Notes: generated by a model not told the origin, from the sequence alone. A DNA stretch of 64,000 nucleotides from Apostichopus japonicus (GCF_037975245.1 NC_092567.1:98501-162500), one strand, 5' to 3'; positions 11,847 to 25,900 are shown, numbered from the stretch's first letter. Translations and numbers: made by a program.

Positions 11847-13076
11847 ATGTTATCTTTCTAGCATATTTGGAGGCATGCTGATCTGACCATGTTATTATCT
11901 TTCTAGCATATTTGAAGGCAGGCTGATTTGACAATGTTATTATCTTTCTAGCATATTTGGAGGCATGCTGATCTGACCATGTTATTATCTTTCTAGCATA
12001 TCTGGAGGCATGCTGATCTGACCATGTTATTATCTTTCTAGCATATTTGAGGCATGCTGATCTGACCATGTTATTATATTTTTAGCATATTTAAAGCCAT
12101 GCTGATCTGACCATGTTATTATCTTTCTAGCATATTTGAGGCATGCTGATCTGACTATGTTATTATCTTTCTAGCATATTTGAGGCATGCTGATCTGACT
12201 ATGTTATTATCTTTCTAGCATATTTGAGGCATGCTGATCTGACCATGTTATTATATTTTTAGCATATTTGGAGCCATGCTGATCTGACCATGTTATTATC
12301 TTTCTAGCATATTTGAGGCATGCTGATCTGACCATGTTATTATATTTTTAGCATATTTGGAACCATGCTGATCTGACCATGTTATTATCTTTCTAGCATA
12401 TTTGAGGCATGCTGATCTGACCATGTTATCTTTTTAGCATATTTGGAGCCATGCTGATCTGACCATGTTATTATCTTTCTAGCATATTTGAGGCATGCTG
12501 ATCTGACTGTTATTATCTTTCTAGCATATTTGAGGCATGCTGATCTGACCATGTTATTATCTTTCTAGCATATTTGAGGCATGCTGATCTGACCATGTTA
12601 TTATATTTTTAGCATATTTGGAGCCATGCTGATCTGACCATGTTATTATCTTTCTAGCATATTTGAGGCATGCTGATCTGACCATGTTATCTTTTAAGCA
12701 TATTTGGAGCCATGCTGATCTGACCATGTTATTATCTTTCTAGCATATTTGAGGCATGCTGATCTGACTATGTTATTATCTTTTTAGCATATTTGAGGCA
12801 TGCTGATCTCACCATGTTATTATCTTTCTAGCATATTTGAGGCATGCTGATCTGACCATGTTATTATCTTTCTAGCATATTTGAGGCATGCTGATCTGAC
12901 CATGTTATTATCTCTCTAGCATATTTGAGGCATGCTGATCTGACCATGTTATTATCTTTCTAGCATATTTGAGGCATGCTGATCTGACCATGTTATTATC
13001 TTTCTAGCATATTTGAGGCATGCTGATCTGACCATGTTATTATCTTTCTAGCATATTTGTAGGAATGCTGATCTCA
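11847..13076. repeat. Minisatellite E, 44-bp unit, about 28 copies
   Basis: The unit is CATGTTATTATCTTTCTAGC plus ATATTTGAGGCATGCTGATCTGAC, with variants (TATTTTTAGC, GGAGCCATG). The last unit runs into the exon 8 splice donor: the intron begins GTGAGTGAGATCAGCATTCC on the sense strand, whose GATCAGCAT is part of the unit. It lies in intron 8. Confidence 0.97.
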
Positions 13077-13081
13077 CTCAC

Positions 13082-13180
13082 CTGTCTGAATACTTGTGGT
13101 TGAATGTGTAAACCTTGACGGGAAGGATGGTTTACCATGGTAACACCATTGTCCATTTGGAGAGGGTATACATGAACAGA
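13082..13180 (-). CDS. HIPK: HIPK coding exon 8
   Basis: Residues 551-583 (33 codons, phase 0); acceptor TTATCTCCAG, donor CAG|GTGAGT. It encodes VHVYPLQMDNGVTMVNHP, similar to the HSGFPVRMDNAVPIVPQ block of vertebrate HIPK1. A decayed partial copy lies just upstream in intron 7 (about 13220-13304). Confidence 0.94.
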
Positions 13181-13219
13181 CTGGAGATAAAACAACAAAT
13201 ATTGCTAATTATTGAATAA

Positions 13220-13304
13220 TGAAGGATAGTTCATCATGGTAACACCATTGTCCATTTGGATAGGGTATTTACATAAACAGACTAAAGATGAAACAACAAA
13301 TCTT
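13220..13304 (-). pseudogene. Decayed partial duplicate of HIPK exon 8
   Basis: The stretch repeats about 13130-13205: same GGTAACACCATTGTCCATTT core, the exon start and some flanking intron. On the sense strand it keeps an AG (CTTTAG) where the real acceptor is CTCCAG, but has a 2-base insertion (GTAAATACCC for GTATACCC) that breaks frame, and no matching 3' end of the exon. It is a non-functional local duplication. Confidence 0.8.
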
Positions 13305-13994
13305 GTTTATCTTAGAATGATAATTTTTATGTGTTTTTCTTTGCACAATATCTACTGCTCATATACAACTGTTGAACATATATGCACACGAAAGGAACAT
13401 GTCAAAGGACAAACTCATGAAACACAGCAACAGGAAAGGTTTTAATGCTTAAGAAATGAGGAGCTAGTGGCAAATTTCTTCAAAATAAAACAAGCTGAGA
13501 TCTTGATAATGAAACAAATCTTTCTGTAAATCAGCTAGTTGAATTTCATCACTACAATTTCATAATTGGGATACAGTACAATGAGCCACAATGACACATC
13601 TCTTATAGCACATCTTTAGTCTAGTTTGCAAATAACAAACAACTTAGAATTTAAAATATGTTTTACAAGCTTTTTGACTAGAAATACAGGCTTTCCTTAC
13701 AACTCAAATTGTTAGCGAAGTCATGCATGGTACGACAGCTTTTGGAGTTGATTTTTTTACGCAACAATGCAGTTCATGACCATGACTTATGAACTAACAT
13801 TTAATATGAAGAAAGACAAATTTTGACAATTTTCCAAACTGCATCTTTCAAGTGATAGTCAAATTATCAAGTTAATTAGATTAAATCAGTAAAACTTGGT
13901 GCATCTGGTAAAATTGTCAACCAGCTATAAAAATTGCTTTAATGTAATTGGTAATGTCTGATTACAACAGAGCTAATCAGCCTTAATAATTTAC
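13305..13994 (-). other. Intron 7, remainder
   Basis: AT-rich unique intron between the decayed exon copy and the exon 7 donor. Nothing recognised. Confidence 0.6.
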
Positions 13995-14201
13995 CTGCTG
14001 GAATGGGTCCGGCCTGGGGTAATGTCCAGCAGCAGTAGCAGCAGCAGCCTGAGGGGGCTGATTTGAGGCACTATCCGACATTCTTTGGGCAATCTGTGGA
14101 GGTTGGTAAGGGATGTAGGGTCCAGGCTGGAGGTGATACTGCAAGAAAGGGAAGTCAGGGCCTTGTGCACGGACGGATGAAGTAAGGGTTTGTGCAGGAA
14201 C
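13995..14201 (-). CDS. HIPK: HIPK coding exon 7
   Basis: Residues 482-550 (69 codons, phase 0); acceptor TTAATTATAG, donor CAGCAG|GTAAAT. It contains LQPGPYIPYQPPQIAQRM, an Ala run (AAAATAA) and ends PRPDPFQQ. The last motif matches the TDPFQQ of vertebrate HIPK1, also just before the HSGFPVRMDN block, so the exon order is the same. Confidence 0.94.
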
Positions 14202-14547
14202 CTATAATTAATCAAAATGTCCTCATCATTACGACAATTACTCACAAATCATGGGAGAGGAGAGGAGGTGAGGGAAGACATTTTTGTTTTGCTTTCAATT
14301 CATATGGTGACCGAAGTTTAGTTTTCTACGACAAAAATTTCACACTTGAAGGTTCTGGTATTTTTGCGTAAACAACTCATGCTAATGAGAATTCAACTGT
14401 ATGTAGCCTTTAATGTGAAGATCATAAACAGTGTAGTAGAATAAATACAAGGTACAAACAGTGTTCCATTTTCTTTGCTCAATACAATCGACTGCAATCT
14501 TCACACAATCATGATGGTTTTGGTAGGTACACCTTCCTTTGGTTTAT
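14202..14547 (-). other. Intron 6, 3' part
   Basis: Unique sequence between exon 7 and array F; nothing recognised. Confidence 0.5.
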
Positions 14548-16378
14548 CTGATAGCTTTATCAATGCATGGTGGTACATTGATTCCTCATGTATGGTCTGA
14601 TAGCTTTATCGATGCATGGTGGTACATTGATTCCGCATGTATGGTCTGATAGCTTTATCGATGCATGGTGGTACATTGATTCCTCATGTATGGTCTGATA
14701 GCTTTATCAATGCATGGTGTGTACATTGATTCCTCATGTATGGTCTGATAGCTTTATCAATGCATGGTGTGTACATTGATTCCTCATGTATGGTCTGATA
14801 GCTTTATCAATGCATGATGGTACATTGATTCCTCATGTATGGTCTGATAGCTTTATCAATGCATGGTGGTACATTGATTCCTCATGTATGGTCTGATAGC
14901 TTTATCAATGCATGATGGTACATTGATTCCTCATGTATGGTCTGATAGCTTTATCAATGCATGGTGGTACATTGATTCCTCATGTATGGTCTGATAGCTT
15001 TATCAATGCATGGTGTGTACATTGATTCCTTGTATGGTCTGATAGCTTTATCAATGAATGGTGTGTACATTGATTCCTCATGTATGGTCTGATAGCTTTA
15101 TCAATGCATGGTGTGTACATTGATTCCTTGGGTATGGTCTGATAGCTTTATCAATGAATGGTGTGTACATTGATTCCTCATGTATGGTCTGATAGCTTTA
15201 TCAATGCATGGTGTGTACATTGATTCCTTGGGTATGGTCTGATAGCTTTATCAATGAATGGTGTGTACATTGATTTCTCATGTATGGTCTGATAGCTTTA
15301 TCAATGCATGGTGTGTACATTGATTCCTCGTGTATGTTCTGATAGCTTTATCAATGAATGGTGTGTACAATGATTCCTCATGTATGGTCTGATAGCTTTA
15401 TCAATGCATGGTGGTACATTGATTACTCGTGTATGGTCTGATAGCTTTATCAATGCATGGTGTGTACATTGATTCCTCGTGTATGGTCTGATAGCTTTAT
15501 CAATGCATGGTGTGTACATTGATTCCTCGTGTATGGTCTGATAGCTTTATCAATGCATGGTGTGTACATTGATTCCTCATGTATGGTCTGATAGCTTTAT
15601 CAATGCATGGTGGTACATTGATTCCTCATGTATGGTCTGATAGCTTTATCAATGCATGGTGTGTACATTGATTCCTCATGTATGGTCTGATAGCTTTATC
15701 AATGCATGGTGGTACATTGATTCCGCATGTATGGTCTGATAGCTTTATCGATGCATGGTGGTACATTGATTCCTCATGTATGGTCTAATAGCTTTATCAA
15801 TGAATGGTGTGTACAATGATTCCTCATGTATGGTCTGATAGCTTTATCAATGCATGGTGGTACATTGATTACTCGTGTATGGTCTGATAGCTTTATCAAT
15901 GCATGGTGTGTACATTGATTCCTCGTGTATGGTCTGATAGCTTTATCAATGCATGGTGTGTACATTGATTCCTCGTGTATGGTCTGATAGCTTTATCAAT
16001 GCATGGTGTGTACATTGATTCCTCATGTATGGTCTGATAGCTTTATCAATGCATGGTGTTACATTGATTCCTCATGTATGGTCTGATAGCTTTATCAATG
16101 CATGGTGTGTACATTGATTCCTCATGTATGGTCTGATAGCTTTATCAATGCATGGTGGTACATTGATTCCGCATGTATGGTCTGATAGCTTTATCGATGC
16201 ATGGTGGTACATTGATTCCTCATGTATGGTCTGATAGCTTTATCAATGAATGGTGTGTACATTGATTCCTCATGTATGGTCTGATAGCTTTATCAATGCA
16301 TGGTGGTACATTGATTCCGCATGTATGGTCTGATAGCTTTATCGATGCATGGTGGTACATTGATTCCTCATGTATGGT
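14548..16378. repeat. Minisatellite F, 49/50-bp unit, about 37 copies
   Basis: The unit is CTGATAGCTTTATCAATGCA plus TGGTGGTACATTGATTCCTCATGTATGGT; a one-base longer form has TGGTGTGTACAT. About nine consecutive units near 15340-15700 recur near 15790-16150 with the same private variants (ACAATGATT, GATTACTCG), showing a segmental duplication inside the array. It lies in intron 6. Confidence 0.97.
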
Positions 16379-16912
16379 GACTTTGTCATCATCATTCAAA
16401 GCAAAGATCTACAACAAGATCACTCATGCAGGGCATTTATTTCTGTATTGATTAATATTCGGTTTATCATCTTCACATGAATATATCTTCACAGGTATAT
16501 AATAATTCTTTGTACTGTTATCAACAGTCATTCAAATTACTGTAGTTACACTATTGCTGTTGCTTAATTTAGAAATGGATATGACACTATTAAAACCCCA
16601 ATAACTGATACATTCCCTTCTCTACATTTAAAACATATCATTGCATCTACCAACTCAGCACTTTAACTTTTAATTAAATCCTCCCACTGACAAGTATTTT
16701 AAGCTTTAAGAACATTCCAGACCATTGGAGGGGTCCAGTGTTTACATGCAACCTGGTTGGGCATTTTATTAACGGGAAGTCATCCCAACCTCCTCCCAAT
16801 CCCTGTCCCATCAACCCAACCCCCCCCCCCCCCACCACCACTCTTCCCTTAACTCTCTACTTAGCATTAAAATCATGCTTCAAAATGTTGGAACAGTCTA
16901 CTAGATACTCAC
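16379..16912 (-). other. Intron 6, 5' part
   Basis: Unique intron sequence with a poly-C tract of about 16 bases near 16820. Nothing else recognised. Confidence 0.55.
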
Positions 16913-17087
16913 CTGGTTATGTAGGGCAGCATTCAACTGGTTGTTTAAAGTGATATTGAGGTTGCTAGGAGCAGATGCTTGTGTCATAACACCAGCGAAA
17001 TTGGCTGGTACTGTTGTCAAGTTCCCATTGTCATAGATCTGACTTGGTCTCTTGCATACTTCCATGGCTCCCACTGATGCCTTGGTA
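16913..17087 (-). CDS. HIPK: HIPK coding exon 6
   Basis: Its first base completes Ser423; residues 424-481 follow. Acceptor TTAATTTTTCAG, donor AACCAG|GTGAGT. It encodes MEVCKRPSQIYDNGNLTT and then NLNITLNNQLNAALHNQ, matching vertebrate MEICKRRV-x-MYDTV...NLTMTFNNQLTTVHNQ. This is the homeodomain-interaction side of the kinase C-terminal flank in the family. Confidence 0.97.
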
Positions 17088-17204
17088 CTGAAAAATTAAT
17101 TGATTACACAAATCGTTGAGTGATGCAAACTTTGTTACGACATTTGACAAACCACATATGGGAATAACTGGAAGCGTAGCATATTAAAAGACACAAATCA
17201 GATT

Positions 17205-18716
17205 TTTCTGTATACACATTAGGTGCCATGCAGTCTGACCAGAAAGCACTGTATACACATTAGGAATGCAGTCTGACCAGAAAGCACTGTATACACATTA
17301 GGTGCCATGCAGTCTGACCAGAAAGCACTGTATACACATTAGGAATGCAGTCTGACCAGAAAGCACTGTATACACATTAGGTTCCTTGCAGTCTGACCAG
17401 AAAGCACTGTATACACATTAGGAATGCAGTCTGACCAAAAAGCACTGTATACACATTAGGAATGCAGTCTGACCAGAAAGCACTGTATACACATTAGGTG
17501 CCTTGCAGTCTGACCAGAAAGCACTGTATACACATTAGGTGCCTTGCAGTCTGACCAAAAAGCACTGTATACACATTAGGTTCCTTGCAGTCTGACCAGA
17601 AAGCACTGTATACACATTAGGAATGCAGTCTGACCAGAAAGCACTGTATACACATTAGGTGCCTTGCAGTCTGACCAGAAAGCACTGTATACACATTAGG
17701 AATGCAGTCTGACCAGAAAGCACTGTATACACATTAGGTGCCTTGCAATCTGACCAGAAAGCACTGTATACACATTAGGTGCCCTGCAGTCTGACAAGAA
17801 AGCACTGTATACACATTAGGAATGCAGTCTGACCAGAAAGCACTGTATACACATTAGGAAAGCAGTCTGACCAGAAAGCACTGTATAAACATTAGGAATG
17901 CAGTCTGACCAGAAAGCACTGCATACACATTAGGAATGCAGTCTGACAAGAAAGCACTGTATACACAATGTGCCTTGCAGTCTGACCAGAAAGCACTGTA
18001 TACACATTAGGAATGCAGTCTGACCAGAAAGCACTGTATACACATTAGGAATGCAGTCTGACCAGAAAGCACTGTATACACATTAGGAATGCAGTCTGAC
18101 CAGAAAGCACTGTATACACATTAGGTTCCTTGCAGTCTGACCAGAAAGCACTGTATACACATTAGGAATGCAGTCTGACCAAAAAGCACTGTATACACAT
18201 TAGGAATGCAGTCTGACCAGAAAGCACTGTATACACATTAGGTGCCTTGCAGTCTGACCAGAAAGCACTGTATACACATTAGGAATGCAGTCTGACCAAA
18301 AAGCACTGTATACACATTAGGTTCCTTGCAGTCTGACCAGAAAGCACTGTATACACATTAGGAATGCAGTCTGACCAGAAAGCACTGTATACACATTAGG
18401 TGCCTTGCAGTCTGACCAGAAAGCACTGTATACACATTAGGAATGCAGTCTGACCAGAAAGCACTGTATACACATTAGGTGCCTTGCAGTCTGACCAGAA
18501 AGCAGTGTACACACATTAGGTGCCTTGCAATCTGACCAGAAAGCACTGTATACACATTAGGAATGCAGCCAGAAAGCACTGTATACACATTAGGAATGCA
18601 GTCTGACCAGAAAGCACTGTATACACATTAGGTGCCTTGCAGTCTGACCAGAAAGCACTGTATACACATTAGGAATGCAGTCTGACAAGAAAGCACTGTA
18701 TACACATTAGGAATGT
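17205..18716. repeat. Minisatellite G, mixed 38/41-bp units, about 38 copies
   Basis: Two unit types are interspersed: TGTATACACATTAGG-AATGCAG (38 bp) and TGTATACACATTAGG-TGCCTTGCAG (41 bp), both followed by TCTGACCAGAAAGCAC. On the sense strand a unit reads CTAATGTGTATACAGTGCTT then TCTGGTCAG, a branch-site-like CTAAT with a weak AG downstream. The array starts about 120 bp upstream of the exon 6 acceptor in transcript order, in intron 5. Confidence 0.96.
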
Positions 18717-18908
18717 ATGCAGTATTTGATATTTTACTCTTTTTTTTTGTTGACAATGGACAAGCACCACTCATATTAATATCCTGTTGTTTATTTGGGT
18801 AAACAAGGTTGGGTCATTATTAGATCAACAATGAAACAATTGTGGTATATCTTTCTCCCTGGTGAATAGATATTACCACTTCCAAGTTTTCTGTTGGAAG
18901 ATCTTGGT
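18717..18908 (-). other. Intron 5 spacer between arrays
   Basis: Unique sequence separating array G from the 86-bp array; nothing recognised. Confidence 0.5.
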
Positions 18909-20499
<1,591 letters not shown>

Positions 20500-20642
20500 C
20501 TATCAGCTTTTTCTACCAGCATTTCGCTTCCCTGCACATCTGTTGGGAAGTTCACTTCTGATATGTCATCCAGACAGTTAAAAATAAATTTCCTGGCTTC
20601 CTTGGACTTGATGCTATACTCTGCCTGGTGTTCCTCTGGACT
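20500..20642 (-). CDS. HIPK: HIPK coding exon 4
   Basis: Residues 333-379 plus two bases of Arg380; acceptor TTGTTCTTTCAG, donor GATAG|GTATAA. It encodes the HIPK-specific insert [19 protein letters not shown] then IFNCLDD and SEMLVEKAD(R), matching vertebrate TPEEHE[20 protein letters not shown]...DMLVEKADR. Confidence 0.97.
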
Positions 20643-23142
20643 CTGAAAGAACAATTTAGCAAAGTGAAATACCAATTACTCTTATAAATTGTCAGAATTG
20701 AATGGAATAAACAATCAGTCCCTTAAATATGTAATATTTTGAGCTAAAGGGACACCAAAGGAACATGTCATGAAATCTCAAGATAGAAACACAATGTTCA
20801 GGGGAAAGTACAAGAATGTTACCAGTTTCTCTGCTAGGGTAGATCGTAGTACATGTATGTATATAAGACCAGTACAAGAGATATGAAGTTAATTCATGTT
20901 TTGGAAAATAATTGGTCTGTTTTTTGAAATTGTTCATAAAACTAACATAGAAATAAAGCATGATATGCTGCTAGAAGAGGAAGCAAATAATTGCAGTATT
21001 TCTTCCCTAAATAAACTTGACTATTTACTGATGATTGTGTGTATGTGTGTGGGGGGGGGGGGGGGGCATGGTGGGTGTAGGGTGGGGTGGGGGAGTAGGT
21101 TTGATGCTGGGTTTTACCGTAAATATTCCAATGTATTAACATTAATCCTAGTTCTTTGCTTGATTTAACTTTTGACGGCATATGATATAAGGAATATTTC
21201 TTCTAATTTTAATTAGCTGTCTTCATACTACCAGGTTCTTGTAATGAATAAACTGAAAGTCGAGTACTGTACAATATCTTTCATTAATTTGAATTCAGCA
21301 ATGGTGTAAAGCACTCCAACATTCAACAAAAATGAGCAGTGCTTTGTAATAAATTGGCTATAATGTGGTGGTACCATACATGACAATTTAACGAAAGCCC
21401 AGGTACCAGACAAGAAGTCTACTTGCTTAATACCTGTAATACATGTTGTACATGTATGTACACGGTTCATGTGCATGTACAGCATGTGATAGTCGTGTGA
21501 TGTCATTACCTCAAACATACCTATCCCAAGTACTAAAGACATCTACAGCCTGAGCAGCCGGGATGGTAAAAGAGAGCTTTGAGCAAGCTACATGTTACAC
21601 TTTGTTCTCCATATCATAGTACCAAGTTCTATGAGTCTAAGACTTCAAACTTCCAGGGTTTGTTTGATACCAGCTGCTACTCTAGTAGCTCCCTGGGGAT
21701 AGAATCTCATAATTCTTATGTTTAATGCAACTGCACTTGACTAAAAACTTAAAGGTTGCATCACAGTCTACTTTGCTTCTTATTTTCTCTGATTTAAATT
21801 GTCACCAAATCACTCCCCTTCAAATGAATATTTTGGGTTATTATACTTCTTTACCTGTGTTTTGATCTTGGTATGTGGTTCAGTCTAGAATGTACACCAT
21901 ATTTATAGTTTGTTGTACAATGAGAAATAATGTACAGTTTGGAGATCACAACTTGCAGGTGTAGTATGTAACATGTGTACAATAGAATAATACAACAATA
22001 TTTTCAAGACTTGATATAAGTGCTCACATTATGTCATCATTGAAATGTACTAATATGAGGTTGTACTCAAGGCTACAATCATAGTGTCTACATATAGAAC
22101 TGAGCATACTCTAGACTGCACTGAACACTATTTCACTGAGCAAAACATTGTTAGTAACTGAGAAGCCAGAATTCAATCTCAGAAAGAGCCAGGCAGTAAT
22201 AATAAAAAGCAATAGATGTAATCCTCTGGGAATATTTGTATTCACCTGCCACTCAATGGCATCATATAGTCTCCTATTATATTTGTATTCACTCAATGCC
22301 ACTCAATGGCAAACCATTGTATAGTCTCCTAGTATTGAAATCAATGAAACAGCCAGACAGGGAGGTCTGCAGAGGTCAAATCAGGCAGTAATAAACTCAG
22401 CATTGGCTGATGCAGCTTGCAGTTAGCACAGTTGCATACATGTATGTGTGGGTAAAACCATGGGAGTAGTGGTAAAACATAATATAATGGTCACTGTGGT
22501 AGAAGGATGTACAACAACATTAAATTAGAAATTTATCAAAATCTGGCATGGAATTTTGAAGCGGGAGGATTTCTACATTTCGCTCAAGTAAATTTGCAAT
22601 AGGCCGACATGTACAAGCGGCATATATACAAAACAGATGGAGCAATCGTCCTTAAAACAATGTCATTATTTGTGTTCACACTGTACAGGAGATGCAGTGC
22701 TATCCGTAAAGGACATGGATACCATCCAATCACAAAGGTTGCCAGTAACCCCCATTGAAGATTTACTGATTTGTGTATTAAGTATTATATACATGTCTGC
22801 TATCCATATGCACCCTGATCTAGCCAAGCCTACAAATTGGTAACATTCTTGCACTGCTGCCCCAACAACCACATCTAAGGTCATTGGCCAGCTCTTCCTT
22901 CCAATTCTAATCTAACATACTGCAATATCCCCTTCTAGTGCAATTTTCAGTCTACAGGTTCTAGTACATAATGTATCAAACTACTTTGAACATTTTTTTT
23001 TCTTTTCAGTTGATCTTGGTAAATCTTTTACATAGACTCTGACTGTAGTGTGGACCCTGAAATTTGAAGTGACCCAAAATGTCCCATTAATTGACCATGT
23101 CATTTCCACACAAACACAGACGAGCGAGAGTCTAAAGACTGA
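20643..23142 (-). other. Intron 3, first 2.5 kb
   Basis: Mostly unique AT-rich intron. A poly-G tract of about 16 lies near 21050. An imperfect repeat around 22230-22330 (TATTTGTATTCAC...CACTCAATGGCA twice) is present. Palindromic TACATG/CATGTA motifs are frequent around 21440-21490. No gene recognised. Confidence 0.55.
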
Positions 23143-23145
23143 AGT
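23114..23145 (+). repeat. 32-bp direct repeat flanking the hAT-like element (left copy)
   Basis: ACACAGACGAGCGAGAGTCT plus AAAGACTGAAGT is repeated with one mismatch at 25698-25729. Without the transposon the copies would lie about 59 bp apart, so the element landed in a small tandem duplication. Confidence 0.85.
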
Positions 23146-25660
23146 GTTCAAACGATTATGCTTTAACAGAAAGTACCGATTACCGATTATTTTTTTCATA
23201 ATTGGGCCGATTCCGACTCCGATTATTTGAAAAAAGAAAATATCCCGTTTATATGAAATCGGCAATAAAGTATGTGATAGAAACAATTATTGTTATGATT
23301 TTCCTGTTACCTTTTGCTTACATTGTATTAGAAGGCACTTAGGTATCCTTTTGTATGTACCAACTTACCTCAAGAGTTTCGCGGAAAGAAAAAAAAAATG
23401 TTTTTTTTTACAAATTTCCAAATACGAAAATATGACATCCTACCTATTAAGCACTGTGCTATTAAAGTGAATGGCCTAACTACCTCGACGTGTATGTCAC
23501 CTGTTAATGGCTTGAAATGGGCTAAGAGTAGTTACTCAAAATATCCATCTCAAAAAGTATCTCAGACAAACCAACCGTCTTTAATCTTTACCAAAGTGTA
23601 AATTTTAATAACATATTTCTTAAGTTTCGACATTATTTTGTACTTATTTTCAGTATTATTCCGTTTATGAACAAATAGAAATCTTACGAACTTGAAGTTA
23701 AACATCCTTATTCATTACCTACAGTATTTAACTCCATTCACGTTCAATTAAAAAATGTAAGCTTAGGCCAATCAAACTGAAAAGCAAATTGTACCATCGT
23801 AACTTGTTATAATTACTGTAGAATGTTACCAGATTCATAACAACTAGAAACAACTCCAATATTGTTTTTTCAAATGAAAAATTTGCATTCACTTGTGCAT
23901 AATTGATTTGAGCGAAATGTTAGACCGTATTCCGAGACCTGTTTACAATGTAACAACCTACTGTAGTGTTAGGCTTAATGCGACGGCTTTGGACTAGAGG
24001 CATATCAGCAATTCTGCCGAAATTAAATTATTTTTGAGGGCATCGCGGCAAACATCGAAAGGTTTAAAAAAAATGGAGATAAGAGGGTCGACGGTAAAAG
24101 GGAGATGATGGACCCTTTGCAAATTGTGAGGAAAAGAAACATCAAATTACAAATTAGTGCATCAAATACTGCACTACGGAGCATTTCATGCCTCAACATA
24201 ACCAATACCAGGGTAGGAAGTAAGATTTGGCTTTGGGGGGCTATTTTCGAAAATGAAAAGTTAAATACGCCCCCCGTATTGTATTTACAGTACGAGGGCT
24301 TTATTTAAGGTTTAGGGGGGCTCTTTTCCAAAGTTCAATATGCTGTTTACGGAAGTGGTTGTAAGCATTCAACAGGTTAAAGTAAGCACAACTACCTTCT
24401 TCTATAATGCTGCGACCGTATATCAAATTCATTAAAAGTTTAATTGCAAAAAGTTGCGATCGTTTAGCAAATAATGTCAAGCCAACGAATATATGACGAA
24501 AACCAATAACCCATCAACTGAAATAGAAAACACAGGTTTACTTCCACTGAAGGTGCCCTTTCCTTAAATCATGTATTTTTTCGTGTGTGGATAAAATCAC
24601 TCACCAAATACGAAACCATTATACCGCTGCAAAGTATTCGAAGTTAAAACCTTCAATCCGGTGTACAGTACGTAAAATATAACATTCCCTCTTTAAGACA
24701 TAGCACATACCTTTCAAACAACTGCCGATTTCCAACTAATTGAAAGTTGTATACAAAGCTACGCAATTTTTTTTTGCAAACCGATGGTTAGGCTACATTT
24801 CCTATTGACTTAGTGTGTTTCTTAGGCTAACATGTGGTCGAAGCTTGCAGTTTTCATGGATGTTTTGATTATATAAATTTGCGACACAACTTGAGCAAAT
24901 AAACAGATGGCTAGGTTAGATTTTCATGTTGACTTAGTGTGAAGTTAGGCTACTATGTGGTCAGAGATTTCAGGTTATTGTCGCTGGTAATGAAATTGCT
25001 TAGTGGAGGCCGTAATTTGCCAGTGACTGTGCCGAAAGTTCCCGGTGATTGTGCGTGACCCTCCCGCACTGCTTCAAATTGTTTGCGGGATTGTGAGAAT
25101 TGTTTGCGCGATTCGCGCTGCTTCTGCAAAGCCTAGTTAAAGCAAAAATATGTCACAATTAATTTTACACAGACACCTGATATTACGAGGTCGATATTCT
25201 TATATTTCTCTTTTGTTTTTCGCCCTCGCAATTGTGCTTTAGTAGGAGGACTTGCGCCCGTCGCCCGCTTATTTCCGACCCTGACCTATACTCAGCGTGT
25301 CAACATAGGCATTATATATCCAGCACATTCGTTAATTCACGAAATTGGTATTGCTACTATGCTCACTGTGCAGAGCAAAGTGAAGTCTCTAACCAGGAGG
25401 GAAGCAAAATCGGCGACCCTAGCAGCCTAATTTGATGACATTACATTGTGAAAGACGTATAGACGGTGTCTTTATTTTAATGTTTCGTAGTAAAAGAACA
25501 AACCTTATACATCAGTTGATATTTTCACCTTCCATATGTTTTTGAATAATCGGTATGACATAACTGGTATTCCACGTAATTTTGACCGATTCCGATTATG
25601 TTCCGATTATGCAATAATCAGCCCGATTCGGATTCCGATTCAGTTAATCATTTGAACACT
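23143..25660. mobile_element. hAT-like non-autonomous DNA transposon, 2.5 kb
   Basis: Ends are inverted: AGTGTTCAAACGATTA on the left and, read inward on the other strand, AGTGTTCAAATGATTA on the right. Flanks share AGACTGA (23136-23142 and 25661-25667), a 7-bp direct repeat, near the 8 bp expected of hAT. Subterminal regions repeat CCGATTCCGATT-type motifs. No transposase frame is open. About 24776-24980 carries two copies of the TTAGGCTA...GACTTAGTGTG module also found at 28890, 35230 and 51700-54150. Confidence 0.75.
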
Positions 25661-25754
25661 AGACTGAACTATAGTGTTATAACTAGCTACTGCATAGACA
25701 CAGACGGGCGAGAGTCTAAAGACTGAAGTACTGTGAGCGGTGGTTATGTCTGAA

Positions 25755-25900
25755 ATACGCGTGTGGGCACTTAAAATGGTAGAATGAGGAGGAGCAATGA
25801 CTTTGGAGCTGGTCATGGAGGGCGCACAGTGTTAAAGGGTTACCATGTAGATTATAGGCACGGTAGAATGGTTGCTAAGGTTGTGAGGAGACAAGTAAAT
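25755..25900 (+). mobile_element. Degenerate DIRS terminal repeat remnant
   Basis: The sequence follows the right end of the DIRS element at 48725-48871 in the same order: CGTGTGGGCACTT, AATGGTAGAATGA, GAGGGCGCACAGTGTTA, TATAGGCACGGTAGAATG, GCTAAGGTTGTGAGGAGACA. It has many substitutions and small gaps and no adjacent DIRS coding sequence, so it is an old solitary end. Confidence 0.8.

Noticed and set aside
4735-18716. Regular repeats that could look like CRISPR arrays
   Set aside because: Units are contiguous without unique spacers, no cas genes exist and the DNA is from an animal.
23134-25669. Perfect 8-bp duplication for the element at 23143
   Set aside because: Only 7 bases (AGACTGA) match in register; claiming 8 would need a shift or a mutated terminal base.
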